NCBI GenBank assembly: GCA_907163375.1
Contig: CAJQUW010007244.1
Coordinates: 330,001 to 394,000 of the forward strand
DNA: 64,000 nt
Direction: 5' to 3'
Source: Prostheceraeus crozeri
Taxonomy: Eukaryota > Platyhelminthes > Polycladida > Euryleptidae
The translations under genes and the position numbers were made by a program. Of this stretch, positions 21,439 through 34,269 are shown in pieces (within the stretch, counting starts at the first letter, position 1; every line of letters starts with the position of its first letter). The notes under the pieces were generated by a model that saw only the letters and a list, made by a program, of their open reading frames with translations, had not been told where the DNA came from and did no database searches.

Positions 21439-21917
21439 TGAAAAAATCCTCGTCATCCTCGTTAAAAAATACTACAAAAGACGATTGAAGTTGTCAGTGA
21501 ACGTTGAACGTTGTCTAATAACTCAGGAGAAATGTCAAGATTGAAGATGTCATTAAAATGAATTCGTTTCAAAACTGATGTGTGCAATGAAAATGTTTTG
21601 AATTTTCTTTTTTCCAAAATTCCACCCTCTAATAGGTTATAGCTATAGCTCCTTCCGCCCTTGGCTGCGCCTCTACTTTCACCTAAGTCTACATCCTTCC
21701 ACCAAAGCCATCACTCATTGGGTTTAGCTCTGAATATTATAAAGATCAATATATCAATATAGATCTTATTGAGTATCATAAAGATTGCAAAGTGCCAGTT
21801 CGCCTGAGCATAGATTAGAAAGATGTCCTCAGACTTGAACAATTTCGTTCTTTTTATTCTGATTGAATGTGCCTGTGCCTTAATATATGTCAACAAATGT
21901 GCATACAGGATACAGAT

Positions 21918-22026
21918 TTAAGCCGAACCGACAGCAGCTCGGCTTGAAACAGTCTGCCCACGAATTGGCTCGACATCATTCATTTGAGCCGATTGAAGCC
22001 TCACCTCATCGCCTCGACTGGCTTGG
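21918..22026. repeat. Decayed hAT end with GAGCC repeats
   Basis: Reads ttaagccgaaccga...agctcggcttgaa...ggctcga...gagccg, in the same order and similar spacing as the left subterminal region of the hAT element at 11874-11975. The partner end was not found, so this is a truncated relative. Confidence 0.5.
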
Positions 22027-24521
22027 AATATTGCCATTGGAAGTCGGTGGGAAGGGCATTCGTACTGAAAGCATCGCAACGCTCAATTTAAGTCTGAATA
22101 TGACAGAATGCTTGCGTGTTAGGGAGTAGTGACAGTAATTAAATAAAAGTACTAACGTGGGAGTAGTGACGGTTGGATACAGACTCCACTAGAACCAAAG
22201 TGCCCCACTCGGCCAATACAGTACGTCTGACATAGATATATTGCTTATATCAACATTCTAGAGTATCTGTGGTGTGGTGCATCATTAGTCCTATCTAGCC
22301 CACATAAATAAAACTATAAAGAATCGATTATTTCATATTTTTACTTGAAAGGATTAGGTACACTATCATTGCCAAAAGCTTGTATGATATTTTTAATCTT
22401 ATTGTCAAATAATTTGGATGTTCATATGGACAATAATGAATAATAATATGCCACATTTTACGGATGTGATGGGCATCGTTTTCATTTTGCAGTGCTCATG
22501 TAAGAGTTGGCCTTGAAATCGAAGGGCAACAGCGACTGACAAAATTCATATCTGTGTGCGATTTATTTAAAATAGAATGATTGCAAATGAGAATGTAAGA
22601 AGTCGCACGACACGATGATGATAGTACTGGTCTGCAATTAATAGATTTCTGTTCAAGATGAAATTCACTAGTAAAGTTTTCGTTAGTGTTTCTATTCACT
22701 AAATCTACGTTATTTCACTTCTTTGATTATTCTGTCGGAAGCCTCCACCAAAAACGTATCCTACAACATAATTTGAGACGTTGTCTTTTGGGATGTGACT
22801 TCTCCTTGTAGATACCGTTCTCGTTTATCAGCCCACTGCAATCTGTCACTTCCGAAAATCGAAGAAACCTGCATCCTATAGCGCCACACACTAGAATGTT
22901 GACATACTAAAGAAAACAATAACCCTAGTGCACTAGCTTCCTAAAACGCTTTGCCTTAGGATTCTTTTATTAGTTACGAATAGTGTCTTGTCTTAGTAGG
23001 CGATTTAGGAGGTGCTGGTTTACAGTGATAGAAGAAACTAAGAAATCAAAAGCAAATCAACATCCAAAATAGGTATTTCAATCTACAAACATTTCCTACA
23101 ACACGGATGACATCCTTGTCAACGCCCGATTCATTGTCAAATAAATTTGTATTAATAATTGCTGATCTAGAGGCGAAAAAGTGTATTTACTATGACGGGG
23201 CTAGGATAGCCATTATCTTGAGAGTCAGGGTAGACATAATTAATGAGGTAACAAGTGAACCTGCACTGTAAACCGTCAGCTACTAAATGAAATAAATTTT
23301 ACTACCAAACCTACTCATCAATAATAACCAACCTTTCTTCCCAAATGAAGATGGCGGCTTTTATGGCTGCCAGAACGCGTTCATCTGGTAGCAGTCGACT
23401 GATTGATTTGACAACCATAGTCTTAAATTTACTGGAACTTTTCAGATAAGGTTGCTTTTGACTGCTACTTATAGATGTTCTGAATAGTAGTAGAATCAGC
23501 AAATGCTTTCGTGCAGAACTCATGTGCTTTAATAATTTACGCTACATATAAACATTTTATTTTTTAGTCAGGCGATATCGAAGTCACCTCTACTCGAATG
23601 TTCCGACCGATCCTGAGTCTTGGTGCCGAACTGACTGAGATCATTGCAATTGGTCGATAGCCTCTCTGTAAGCATGTTCCTTTATATATATATCAAACAT
23701 AGTCTTAATCTATGAAATTAACATTCATTGTCATTTCGGATTTATTATCATCTTAATTTCAAAATCACTCAGTACCTAGGCTATTGTTCATCTCTGTCTG
23801 CTTGTTACTTTTCTATTATTTTCTATTCCTTCTATTACCTTATATTACCTTCTGCTTTAAAAATATATTTGCCTTACGTGTAACAGAATCGAATTCAGTC
23901 TTGTAAGTTCGATTTTCACATGTTAATTATTATCTTGCTACTTATAGTGTAGCAAAAGGCAAGTCACTTTTGACATATATACATGTATATGCGATTAGAA
24001 GAAAAACAAATCATCTGGTAGACATTATGCAAGTTTGGTAGCTGGGCTACCAGACAGTAACAACACTACCAGGTAAAAAGGAATAAAGCATTTGGTAGCA
24101 GGCATTTCATTGCTTTGGTGGCGTCGATATACGGTGTGTACCAGAAGCCAGATGTCGGACCCGCGGATTTTAAAATACAGATCCGATCTGTTGGTCTCGG
24201 AACTTCATCCAACTCAGATTTTCACTATTTGCTCAAATACGCAATGAATCATTTAGAAGTCAAATATTTCATCAAACAACTAGCTCGTTATCCTCCCTTT
24301 TACTACTTGTTCGAATTCTACAAACATAAATGTAGATTAATGGACAGCAGGCCACAATTTTAATGCAAATAACAACATAAACATATTTTGAGCAGTTTGC
24401 ATCTTTTGTGGAAGAACTCAGTTGTAGGAGACTCATTTTGCTTTTTATAAAGAAGGCTGCTGGAAATATAAGAGCAGCATCAAATCTTAAAGAGTCAAAT
24501 GGAGTAAACAAAGATGGCAAC
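22027..24521. other. No gene recognised
   Basis: 2.5 kb of AT-rich sequence. Frames such as 23311-23523 (minus) and 24115-24363 (plus) lack recognisable domains. Confidence 0.5.
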
Positions 24522-25191
24522 TAGGCCAATTTTTTATGACCTAACACTAGAAGAAATAAGACCTAAAAAGCTGAAAATATAAACAAATATGACCTAGAAA
24601 ACTCCAAATGTGATCAAAATGTGACTTTAAAATCTTAAATTGTAATTTAGTGAGATTTAAAACCTCAAAATATAGCAAAAATTATGTTTCCATCTTAAGG
24701 CAAAAAGTTAGAAAAGTTTAATTGACGACAAATAAAACGATTTATTTCAACCTTTTACCACAGTATGCTTATTTACAGCTTGTTGTAAAAAACAGTAATG
24801 TAATTTACTTCATTTGATGTTTAGAAAAGTCTGTCTTTGCATAGCATCTTCTTCAACATGGAGAAGAACGTCCTATCGAAGCAGCGGTTGGCTGGCAAGG
24901 AAAGGCGGACAACAGACGAGCTAATCCTGGCGCCTCCGTTAACATTTATATCTGTAGGCAATGCATGCATTGGAACCCTCCTCATACTGCATCGCACTAT
25001 TGAGAAGACCGATATTGCGTCATTCTGCAAACATTGGTCATTTCTATATCTACTTCCCGACAACTCCAAAAGTCGAAAATTACAGAAAATGACCAAAATA
25101 TGACTAAATGTGATCAGACACAGAAAATATGACACTATTACTTCACTTGAAAAATATGACAAAATATGACATGTCATAAGAAACTGCCCTA
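24522..25191. mobile_element. Short hAT-like MITE, 670 bp
   Basis: The left end TAGGCCAATTTTTTATGAC and the right end (reverse complement) TAGGGCAGTTTCTTATGAC are inverted repeats of about 20 bp. The adjacent 8-mers ATGGCAAC (24514-24521) and GTGATAAC (25192-25199) agree at 5 of 8, with only transitions differing, consistent with an old hAT duplication. Inside are repeated 'aatatgac' motifs near both ends. Non-coding. Confidence 0.55.
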
Positions 25192-25734
25192 GTGATAACC
25201 ACCAACACACTCAATAATATGAGATCAAGCAGTTCTATGTTTTTTTGCATAAGGGTGCCACTGAAGCTTGCCTCGATGGAAAAGATCTTGGGAAACACTG
25301 CATTGAAGAATTAAAAGTCTCTAAATTTCGGCTTAGGTCAGCTGAAGTAGATGTACGCAGTTTTACTTCCGTCGATGTTTTCAATCATTTTTTTCAACAA
25401 AGAGACACATTGCCATTTTTAAAAGATGTTTTGAAGTGATAGAAAGTTTTCAATTTGTGAGCGGATGTTAGCCTTTCATTGCACTGTTCCTTGATAGGTG
25501 TGTTTTCTGTTCTATTATCTCGATGTCATTCATTATCAACTCTTTCTTCTTTCAGTTAAATTCTGTCAATTTTGGAACTCGAAGGCCAAAACATCAGACA
25601 CAAGAACCTACGTCGCTTCCAATTTAGGAATTCGAGCTGCATGCAAATTCAATGGTAGACATGAAGGGAAGCAAAGGAAGAATCAGAACGAAGGATTGAA
25701 AAGAAAATGTCTCAGATATTGCGTGTATCATCCA

Positions 25735-26577
25735 TAGATTAAGTATACACGTATAATAGGTAGAGTGTCGACTCAAACAAGTATCTGTATACAGTAAAAA
25801 TTTTTATATGAAAAGATTCAGTTTTTTGCGGAGATTGCGCTCATGCGGTCAAAAAAATTATTTGAGCAGTTTTTAAAAGCTAAATTTTTCAAATTATTCC
25901 TGTGCTCATATACTACCGAGATGAATTCCCTTTATAAGTAGTATCATATGAAACAAGTTAGATATCAAAGGGAATGAACACATGCCAGCAAGCATCTTAA
26001 TTAAACGAAATTAAGCCGATTATCAAAAGAAATTCATGAGCTGCATTATAATGCAAGTCTTCATAAAAACGTCGACATCTTATTGTGATTTCTTGACTGA
26101 AATTTCAAATTTTTAATTCCATTAACATCGGTATAATTAATTTCATGATTCAATCAAATCTGAATAGTAATACGGACCCATTCACATTTTTAAGTTAATT
26201 GTGATCATTGTCAGTGGTTATTTTATTTTTCTCTTCCAGTAGCAGGTTATAGCTTGTGATATGATCACGCTCAAGAAAATGCTCTTATTGATAAGGCTAT
26301 GTATAAAAGTAATAGCAACCCATTGGTTCGCTAATTTCAAAAAACTATATTACCTCTCCACACAGGTTCACATGACGTCGAGGATTTGTAAAATGCTATT
26401 CCTCCTGTTTTGCTATCATGATCAGTTGAATCCAAAATTTCTCCAAAAGTGTAAAAATTTGCATATCTCAATGTGATGCAGGGTCTCATTCGAGTTCATT
26501 TAATGAAATCGGAGCTGTATACACAAAGGGGATTTAATTATTGCTGAGTTGCTAGTCTACCTAACATACTTATTCTA
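25735..26577 (+). mobile_element. MITE copy II (TAGA-TAAGTAT ends)
   Basis: The left end TAGATTAAGTATACACG and the right end (reverse complement) TAGAATAAGTATGTTAGG are inverted repeats. It matches MITE copy I in opposite orientation and copy III in the same orientation. 843 bp, non-coding. It lacks the PLE insertion seen in copy I. Confidence 0.75.
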
Positions 26578-26756
26578 TGATCAAGACTTTTCCATCTGGA
26601 AAGACATGCTGTAATTGAGGTATCCTGAAATTTCGTGCAACAGAAAACGTCATAGTAACATTGTAAGTGAATTATAATGATTATTATGAATAGCCACGCT
26701 TCAGAAAGATACTCACGAAAATCTACTACTTCCGTGCGAAGATGTCTCAAATAACT

Positions 26757-27516
26757 AGCTAATCAATGCGATCCAAAAAAAATTATATGAGCAGTTTTTA
26801 GAGAGCTAAATTTTTCAAATTATTAGTGTGTTTATGTACCACCGACATGAAGCCACCTTATCAGTAGCATGAAACAAGATGGATATCAAAAGGAATGAAT
26901 ATTTGTTATCAGGTATCTAAATTAAGCTTAAGTTAAGCTGATTGTTAAGAGAATTTCATGAATCGAATTATAATGAAGTCTTCATGGAAAAGACGCGATC
27001 ACAATGTGCTTTCTTGGCTGAAATTTCCAGTACATAATTCAGTTTTCATTGGCATGATTTTATGATTCACTAAATTCATGTTTCTTTTCTTGAATCTGAA
27101 TAGTGATGTGGAACCATTTGCATCTTTCCAAATTAAATGAAATCATTGTCTTTGATTATGTGATTTCACTCTACCAGTGGCAGGTTGCTTGTGATATGAT
27201 CGCGCTCAAGAAAATTCTCTTTAGGTTGAGCATGAAAGTGACAGCAGCCTATCGAATTGCTTATTTAAAAAAATTTACCTCTCCGAGGCTGTCCTGACAC
27301 GGAGGATCTGTAAAACACGATCATTCCTTTTGCATTACTATCATGATCAGTCAATTCCGTGGTAATTTCTTCAAAGTTTCAAAAATTTGCATATCTCACA
27401 TTTGGTAGCAATACCCAACTATGTTCACCTCGAGTTCATTTGATAAAATCGAAACTTTATACTCGTTGGGTATTTAGTAAATACTGACTGCTGCTCTACC
27501 CAATATATTTACTCTA
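26757..27516 (+). mobile_element. MITE copy III, left-truncated
   Basis: Similar to copy II from 'ttatatgagcagtttttagagagctaaatttttcaaatta' onward, and ends at a recognisable right end (reverse complement TAGAGTAAATATATTGGG). The left inverted end is missing. It lies about 180 bp downstream of copy II in the same orientation, with more divergence than would fit a very recent tandem duplication. Confidence 0.7.
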
Positions 27517-29230
27517 TGCTTGCAAATTATAGCGAAAATATAGTTTTAAATATTTAAATATGCCTGATCTACATGTACTTATAGAACTATCATTTTCCAA
27601 AACAATTGCTAAATACAAGACTTTGACATATTTTCACATGCTGTTATGTAAAGCTGCAGATATTTTTTCAATATTGGCATTTCATAAATTCGACTTAACG
27701 CTGCAGTAATAGGTGTTTGCTAATATTTACCGGTCACTAACAATTAAGCACAGCAATTAAGTTAAAGAAAAAGAATATGGTAATTCATATTTGCATTAGG
27801 TCATACAGAAATCTGCGTTTCAATACAATTTCTGTATGTGTATGTGTTCAGCGACTTCATCTCATATTTTTGATGAATCATTACGCGGCTTTATCTACGT
27901 CTTTCTCCACTTAATATGCCTCGAGACCCAAATGAATACACTCCATGATCTTAATGCGTCACACACTCGTCATGCACGCCATTTACGCCACACTGACCTT
28001 ATTGATGTGATATATATACATATTGTGCTCCGTAAATAGCGTTAAAAATGATTGATTGCGGAACTCATTTTCTTCCAACTCAATTTAAGGGTATTCGCAA
28101 TTTGTTCCAAAGTAAGACAGCAGAATATGCAGGCATTATCTACTCAAGGAGAAGTTGAATTTTTGCATTAAGCTTGGCATATTGAATCTGCCAGAGATTT
28201 AGAGTTAGCACAATGATCTGAGGGTAAACTTTGATAGTGTTGTGTTGATTGTTGGAGATAGATAGTTGCTATTGAGGAACATTTTGTCACTTATATTGTC
28301 AATACTCAGTTACAACACCATTTCATGCTGCATGTATTGTAACTATTTTCAATCTTCAATAAGAAGTCTACTGTTTGCAGTTAAAATTCGACAACAACAC
28401 AAAAAATCATCCAGGATGAAATGTCGATTCGTGACTGCATCAATATTGTTACTTTGAATCCATTCCCGCCGAAGGGAGAAGGAACCAGCTTCGAACGACA
28501 ATGTGATAGTATGATGTAGACTCTCAGTTCTTGCTTTTTTTATGGCAGACAGATTATCATCATCAGGAAGTGCTTCGTTTCATAAATTCATTTATCCACG
28601 GAATACAACAATGCAGATGATTTTTGTTGATCTCTAAACGGAAGAGTATCTTCAAATTTACAGTCAACTAATAAAATGCTTAGAGTGAAAATAATGGAGA
28701 AATCATGCCAGTTTCAACATCTGGTGATAGGGATTTCTAGATTGAGCAGCTAGATGCTTAAATGATTGTTGCTTGAGATTCCTCACAAACATCATTAACC
28801 CTTTCATGCATGAATTATTTTCAGAATTGAATATCTTTGTGGAATGCAATTTGTGAGCGTTCTAGGCACCGTAAGAGGATGTGAGTGGTGTCACTAGAAT
28901 CGCATTGATCTAATTTTTCTTTCGGTAATAATTTTTTTGGCACTATGTTCTCGCTGCGCAATGTTCTCCTAAATGATGCGGGTTGTTATGTTGTCAAAAG
29001 GGAACAATGTGATTTTGAGTGTCTGGCCATTCCTGAAGTAATGGTGTGTTTTTGTTAAATGAATTGCTTAATCGCTTTAACCAGAAAAATAAAAACCACT
29101 AGGGTTGTCCGACGTTTCGAATATCTTTTACGAGGACGAATTACACAATGGCTAACATTGTCTTATATATCGAACTTGGAACAAGTCAAAATTTGAAAAA
29201 AGGTACAAATTATACAGAAGTGTGAAGATT
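27517..29230. other. No gene; possible PLE-type junction motif near 29104-29140 (minus)
   Basis: AT-rich spacer without recognised frames. At 29104-29140 the minus strand reads CGTCCTCGTAAAAG..TTCGAAACGTCGGAC. The TTCGAAACGTCGG part resembles a sequence common near PLE ends, but the upstream box is degenerate. Confidence 0.4.
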
Positions 29231-29583
29231 ATAGTGAAAATTCATAGAAGTCAAAATTATGTTGGAAAATCATGGATAGAAAAAATGTTCAGACAAGATA
29301 TCTGATGCTGGCTACATCATGCAATGAAAATAGAAATCTTATGGGAATTTTGATACTAGTAGGGATAAATGCAATAAAGAATATACATGTACTGTATTGT
29401 CATCACAAATGCATAAGAATCCTGATTATTGTCAATGTCATAGGTTCATTATCTTGATCCCTTCACAGCCATTCATGAGATTGTTCGAGATTTTTATGAA
29501 ATGGGCTTCTGTGACAGTGGGGCATTTTTGTTCTTGATTGTTTTCAATATTTTCCATTTAAAATTTGTTGGCTTGACCTCTTT
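29231..29583 (+). repeat. Left inverted flanking repeat of PLE 1
   Basis: About 350 bp, repeated in inverted orientation at 31796-32135. The two differ by a 14-bp indel near 29385 and few substitutions. PLEs are known for variable inverted or direct flanking copies of their own sequence. Confidence 0.85.
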
Positions 29584-29630
29584 GTGTTCATCCACAAAAA
29601 AGGTCCACAAGACTAAAGTGAATAAAAGAA

Positions 29631-30912
29631 ATGGAAATACTGCACAATATCAAAGAAAAGCCTGTAATGATGATTCAATCGGATAAAACCAAGCGTTTAA
29701 TAGCTCTCAATCAAGACAAATATCAAGATCTGACGGTCAGCTGTCTGAATCCGAATGACCGCGAGTGCACGCCCATACTACCAATGACAATGCAAAATAA
29801 ATTCAATGGTAAGATCAATCAAATTGCAAAACACTATGAAGGCAGCCAATGTTATAGTGCGTTGATGAGCTGCAAAGTATCCGAACCTCTACCAAGCCAT
29901 GCATACGCTCTTCCCAAAGACCACAAGCCGGGACAGCTTAAAGGGAGACCAATTTTTGCTACACTTGACTCAGTTGTGTGTCCACTGTCGAATCTTCTAG
30001 TGAAAATTTTGAATCCTTTAGTAGAATCTCATGTCACTGCTTATCTTAGCTCCACGCAAGACTTTATTGAGTCTCTTTCAATTATTGATATGTCCGAAAA
30101 ACATCATTTTGGATCTTTAGATGTCGTGAATTTGTACGGAAGCATACCACTTTTTGATCAGGACGGTCATAAAGGACTCATCACAGTGGTATCGGATTTC
30201 TTTGCCTTACACAGAAAGACAATCGATTCTAACTGATCTCAGAGCAATTGACTTTCAAGAACTTCTTACTCTTTGTCTCACTGAGGATGTGTACGAAATA
30301 AATGGAGTTCATAGACAACAAGTATCTGGAATCGCAATGGGAGACTCAGCTGCGCCACCACTTGCAATAATTTACATGGATTTCATCGAAACTGCGATTT
30401 TACAACAAACTGACATTGAATTTTGGAAGAGATATATAGACGATATTTTCTTTGTTTCTGAAAATTCTCTATCCCCACCTGAAATATTGCAGAAAGCCAA
30501 TTCTATCAATCCCTTCATTCAATTCACAATCGAGACTCCCATCAATGAAGAAATACCTTTCCTAGATACTCTGGTACAACGTAAGAACACAGGCGTAAGC
30601 TTACAAATATATTTCAAACCAATGCATAGTGGAACATGTCTTCCTTTTGAAGCAGCAGTACCGATCAGTAGAAAAAAAATCCTGGTAACCAATGAATTAT
30701 TGAGAGCTGAAGGAAATTCAACAGCAGAGAACAAAAAGAAGAGCACTCAAATGGTTATGCATAGGTTCATTGCCAATGGATACACGAAACCCTTCTTGGA
30801 GAATGCTGTCAAACAAAGAGACAGGAAAAAGAAAAAAGAAAACAAACAACCAATTACATTTGTCAACCAATTACATTACCTTATTTCTACGAACAGCAGA
30901 AAAGGAAAATAA
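29631..30912 (+). pseudogene. PLE 1 reverse transcriptase, one frameshift
   Basis: Frame 29631-30236 carries QSDKTKRLIAL (fingers region), AYALPKDHK with GRPIFATLDS, and the catalytic block FGSLDVVNLYGSIP. Frame 30154-30912 continues with QVSGIAMGDSAAPPLA and the active site RYIDDIFFV (YIDD at 30433-30444), then the thumb region with FLDTLVQRKN and YFKPMHSGT. The frame change lies near 30170-30240. The overall length is normal for a PLE RT, so this is a recently damaged copy. The product would copy RNA at a nicked target, as known for the family. Confidence 0.9.
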
Positions 30913-30935
30913 TTGAGGCGCAAAAAAGAACAGAT

Positions 30936-31235
30936 ATGCTCGGCAAAATAAGAAAAAAATTTCAATCCAACAGACCTCTCTCTAGACAATTCAACAGAAG
31001 AAACCCAAGAAACTGCCAGAATAATTGCAGGACCTGTCAAAAAGCTTGTTTTCCGAATCAATGCCAAACAAAGAATGCAGTGTACAAGATCTCTTGTAAC
31101 ATATGCAATAAGGAATACATTGGACAGACCAAAAGGATATTACGAACAAGAATATTAGAACACTGTACATCTAGTGATTTGCATGTAAAAAGACATTTTG
31201 TGGATGAACACAAATTTTTTTATTTATTTCAGTGA
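30936..31235 (+). pseudogene. PLE 1 GIY-YIG endonuclease
   Basis: Contains a cysteine-rich linker (CQNNCRTCQKAC) followed by AVYKISCNICNKEYIGQTKR and RTRILEH, the GIY-YIG core (Y..Y..YIG, catalytic Arg, then E-H). The frame ends shortly after HFVDEHKFFY, before the second catalytic Glu region seen in PLE 3, so it is C-terminally truncated. It is one frame off from the RT. Confidence 0.88.
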
Positions 31236-31322
31236 ATTTCTCGTACATGCGAGTGGCGTTTTGTCGATTATCGACTTCAAGGCCATAACATAATGCTTCA
31301 AAAACAATTGCATACGGACAAC

Positions 31323-31795
31323 TCAGCTATCGGTAAAGTTAGCGTCATGCAAAAATGAATATAACATAGACTTAAAAGCGGATAGAGTGGAAGCTTTCGT
31401 GATGGTGGATGGAAGCTTGTTCCACTCGCGAGCAGCATTACAGTGGAATGAGCGACCACCAAGAGTACGGCAACGGGATTTAGGTGTAATGAGCTTCAGC
31501 GAGGAGGAAGAACGAAGGCGAGCACGTGTGAAAGAATTGAATGAGAAGTCGAGGCGATCAGTGAGGTAGGAGGGAGCACAGTTATGAAGGCACAAGTACA
31601 CTATAGTCGCAAGTCTATACTGAATGCGACCTTCAATAGGGAGCCAACGAAGTACTTTTAGTGAGGGTGAGATGTGGTGGTAGCGTGACAGGGAATCTAC
31701 CAGACGAGCAGCGGCATTGATTACATTCTGTAAACGTCTCAGCGTAGACTGAGGTAAGCCAGCTAAGGAAGTGATGCAATGATCAAGTCGACTAA
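31323..31795 (-). pseudogene. CR1/L2-like LINE fragment: ORF2 C-terminal region
   Basis: On the minus strand it reads SRLDHCITSLAGLPQSTL, NAAARLVDSL, VLRWLPIEGRI, then CAPSYLTDRL...RARLRSSSS...WNKLPS. This is the conserved tail after the reverse transcriptase in CR1/L2/Rex-type LINEs. 5'-truncated at about 31795, exactly where the inverted PLE repeat begins, and distinct in sequence from the LINE at 6.2-10.5 kb. Confidence 0.88.
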
Positions 31796-32135
31796 AAAGA
31801 GGTCAAGCCAACAAATTTTAAATGGAAAATATTGAAAACAATCAAGAACAAAAATGCCCGACTGTCAGCAGAAGCCCATTTCATAAAAATCTCGAACAAT
31901 CTCATGAATGGCTGTGAGGGGATCAAGATAATGAACCTATGACATTGACAATAATCAGGATTCTTATGCATTTGTGATGGTACATTCTTTATTGCATTTA
32001 TCCCTACTAGTATCAAAATTCCCATAAGATTTCTATTTTCATTGCATGATGTAGCCAGCATCAGATATCTTGTCTGAACATTTTTTCTATCCATGATTTT
32101 CCAACATAATTTTGACTTCTATGCATTTTCACTAT
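31796..32135 (-). repeat. Right inverted flanking repeat of PLE 1
   Basis: Reverse complement of 29231-29583. Together with the left repeat it brackets PLE 1 plus the LINE fragment. Confidence 0.85.
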
Positions 32136-33331
32136 TTTCCATTTCTTGTAGCGTTGCTGACCTTTCAAGGTGGCCTCATCGCCTGAAAGATGGATTCTCA
32201 TTTTCATATTCATCTCACATTCATGTATTCTCATGTCAATTCATTAGAGATTCACGAATTGTTTACGTCGTTCGGTATGTCGTTGAAAGAATATAAAATG
32301 TTGTTGGCACTCTTGTCAATAAAGGTTGTTTTGTTAAAGATCTACGTGTTGCTTCATGCACGTATCATGCGTAAACATGTTAATTCGCTACAAAAATTTG
32401 GCATTTTTTCATGTAAAGAATTCTTCGATCGTTGTACTTATTGAATGCTGCATACTCCGCTGTTTTACAGCGGGAGTCAGGATTGGAGGAAATAAAAGGA
32501 CCCAAAATACAAAGCTGGTTGGTTTTACTGTTGACGAACCTAAAATGTGGCATGCCGGTGCCGAGTTGAGTGCTTGACACTTTGTAATTTTCGATCGCTT
32601 ATTGTTTTTTAATTAGTTTTTTAATTAAATTTGTTTTTTTTATTTTCAATTAGTGCGATTTGATAAAAAAGTTGACCTTCCTAGGTTGCCTGTAGGAACA
32701 AAGATCAACAAAAATATCAACAAAATGTTGGCATGTGTCATGTAACTACATAAAATAATATAACGACAGTAAATCTCATATTGTATTTCTTCAAGTTTTG
32801 ACTCACATAACTCTTGAACAAGACGTCAGTGATAAATTTCGCTTCTGAGATGCAGATGAATCAGGTAAGAAGAACCTTTCTTCTCTACAATCCAATGACT
32901 AAGCTTCTCAATAAGAAAAATAATCAGTTCATCGTAGGCCATCAAAAGTAGTTAATCACAAAAACTGATGAAAGGCTTCACCTTTTTAAACAGTGATCGA
33001 AATTTGGCTATTGAAAATTCTTGCTATTTGGACTTGCGGCTTTAGTTGAAACGAAGGACTTTCTTTACCTTGAAGCATCCTGCAGGAACTGCAGCGGGTA
33101 CATTAAGTCAATCAGGTGTCAAGGATCAAAATTGTGGTAGTTAAGTACAACTAGTCCATATAAAGATGAAATCCCAGGTGCGCAACTATTTCTAGCTTCT
33201 GGTAGACACCATTGCGAAAGTCTGAGAATACTGTCATTAGATCTGAAAGTTTATTGATGCATGAAACAATATTTTCCGATTGACTAGATATACAGTAGAG
33301 CTCATGTTTAGGTCTACATGCACCTTTACTA
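32136..33331. other. No gene recognised
   Basis: AT-rich spacer with only short frames. Nothing I can assign. Confidence 0.5.
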
Positions 33332-34074
33332 CAGGGATGCGGAGTCCTATCATTTTGATCGGACTCCGACTCCTGGGGTTGGTAGGACTCCGACCCCTAC
33401 CATAGCAATTATATAAAGCCTAGTTTTTTTAAAAAACTGTTAACCTAAATCATAGATCATTATAGGCTTACCTAAACGAATTTTTTGGTGATCATTGCTG
33501 TATCAATTTCGATGAAAGTTTATCAAATGTCGCTTTAAGTTGGATGCATACGACTCGGCTCCTCCCATCTTCTTGATGTGTGCTTCACACGGTTTTTCTC
33601 CAGTCTCTACCAGGCAGGAAAATCCCCATCTTTCTCCAAAAATATGAGTACACTTTCGATTTTGATATGTGCTTTGGAGGAGCCATCACACACGATTAAC
33701 GTTTAGGTAAGAGGTAATGTTATTGAACAAACTAGTATTTCATTTTTGTCTTTGATGTGACCTTTGATGCGTCAGTCTGATCGAGGCTAGGAAGTCTTCT
33801 ATGCTAAATCACCGAGTGAAAAGACAATACTTTTTTCACTATCACGATTCATTCTCACAACAATTACAAGCTTTGCATGCCCTGCTGTCTCTGTACTTTT
33901 GTTTGACGTAGAATGTTGACATCAAGACAGTGACAGCTATGCACAAGTACAAATAATTTGCTTGTATTATATTTCGGGTCTAGTTATAAACCGGAGTCCG
34001 GAGTCCTATCATTTGATAGGATCCTTCCACTCCGACTCCAGCAAAAATGATAGGACTCCGACTCCGCATCCCTG
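33332..34074. mobile_element. Non-autonomous hAT element, 743 bp
   Basis: The left end CAGGGATGCGGAGTCCTATC and the right end (reverse complement) CAGGGATGCGGAGTCGGAGT share 15 terminal bases, starting with the hAT-typical CAGGG. Adjacent 8-mers CTTTACTA (33324-33331) and CTTTCCTA (34075-34082) match at 7 of 8. Subterminal regions hold repeated GGAGTC/GACTCC and TCCTATCATTTT motifs in both directions. No transposase. Confidence 0.85.
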
Positions 34075-34269
34075 CTTTCCTAAGTGTTCATGTTTTAGGA
34101 GATGAGTGTAGCATAACCACTTGTAGCAGGCCTGCATGAAAGAGGTCATCACATAAGTTCGTCGTATTGAGTTTCAATGATCTACATTCAGAACATTATC
34201 TGAATCGTTTAGCCGCGTGTTTAGCGTTCATACTACATCCGAAACAATTTTAGAAGAACAAAGTTCTTA

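Larger units (their letters stand above)
29231..31300 (+). mobile_element. Penelope-like element 1 with GIY-YIG endonuclease
   Basis: Plus-strand PLE with reverse transcriptase (29631-30912) and endonuclease (30936-31235) in the canonical order, preceded by an inverted flanking repeat. The 3' limit is approximate, since a LINE fragment follows. The coding region has two frame changes. The mirror copy at about 57300-59640 is more broken. Confidence 0.88.

Noticed and set aside
29104-29140. Hammerhead ribozyme upstream of PLE 1 on the minus strand
   Set aside because: GAAAC is present, but the CUGANGA box is absent and no good stem II forms; kept only as a possible PLE end motif.
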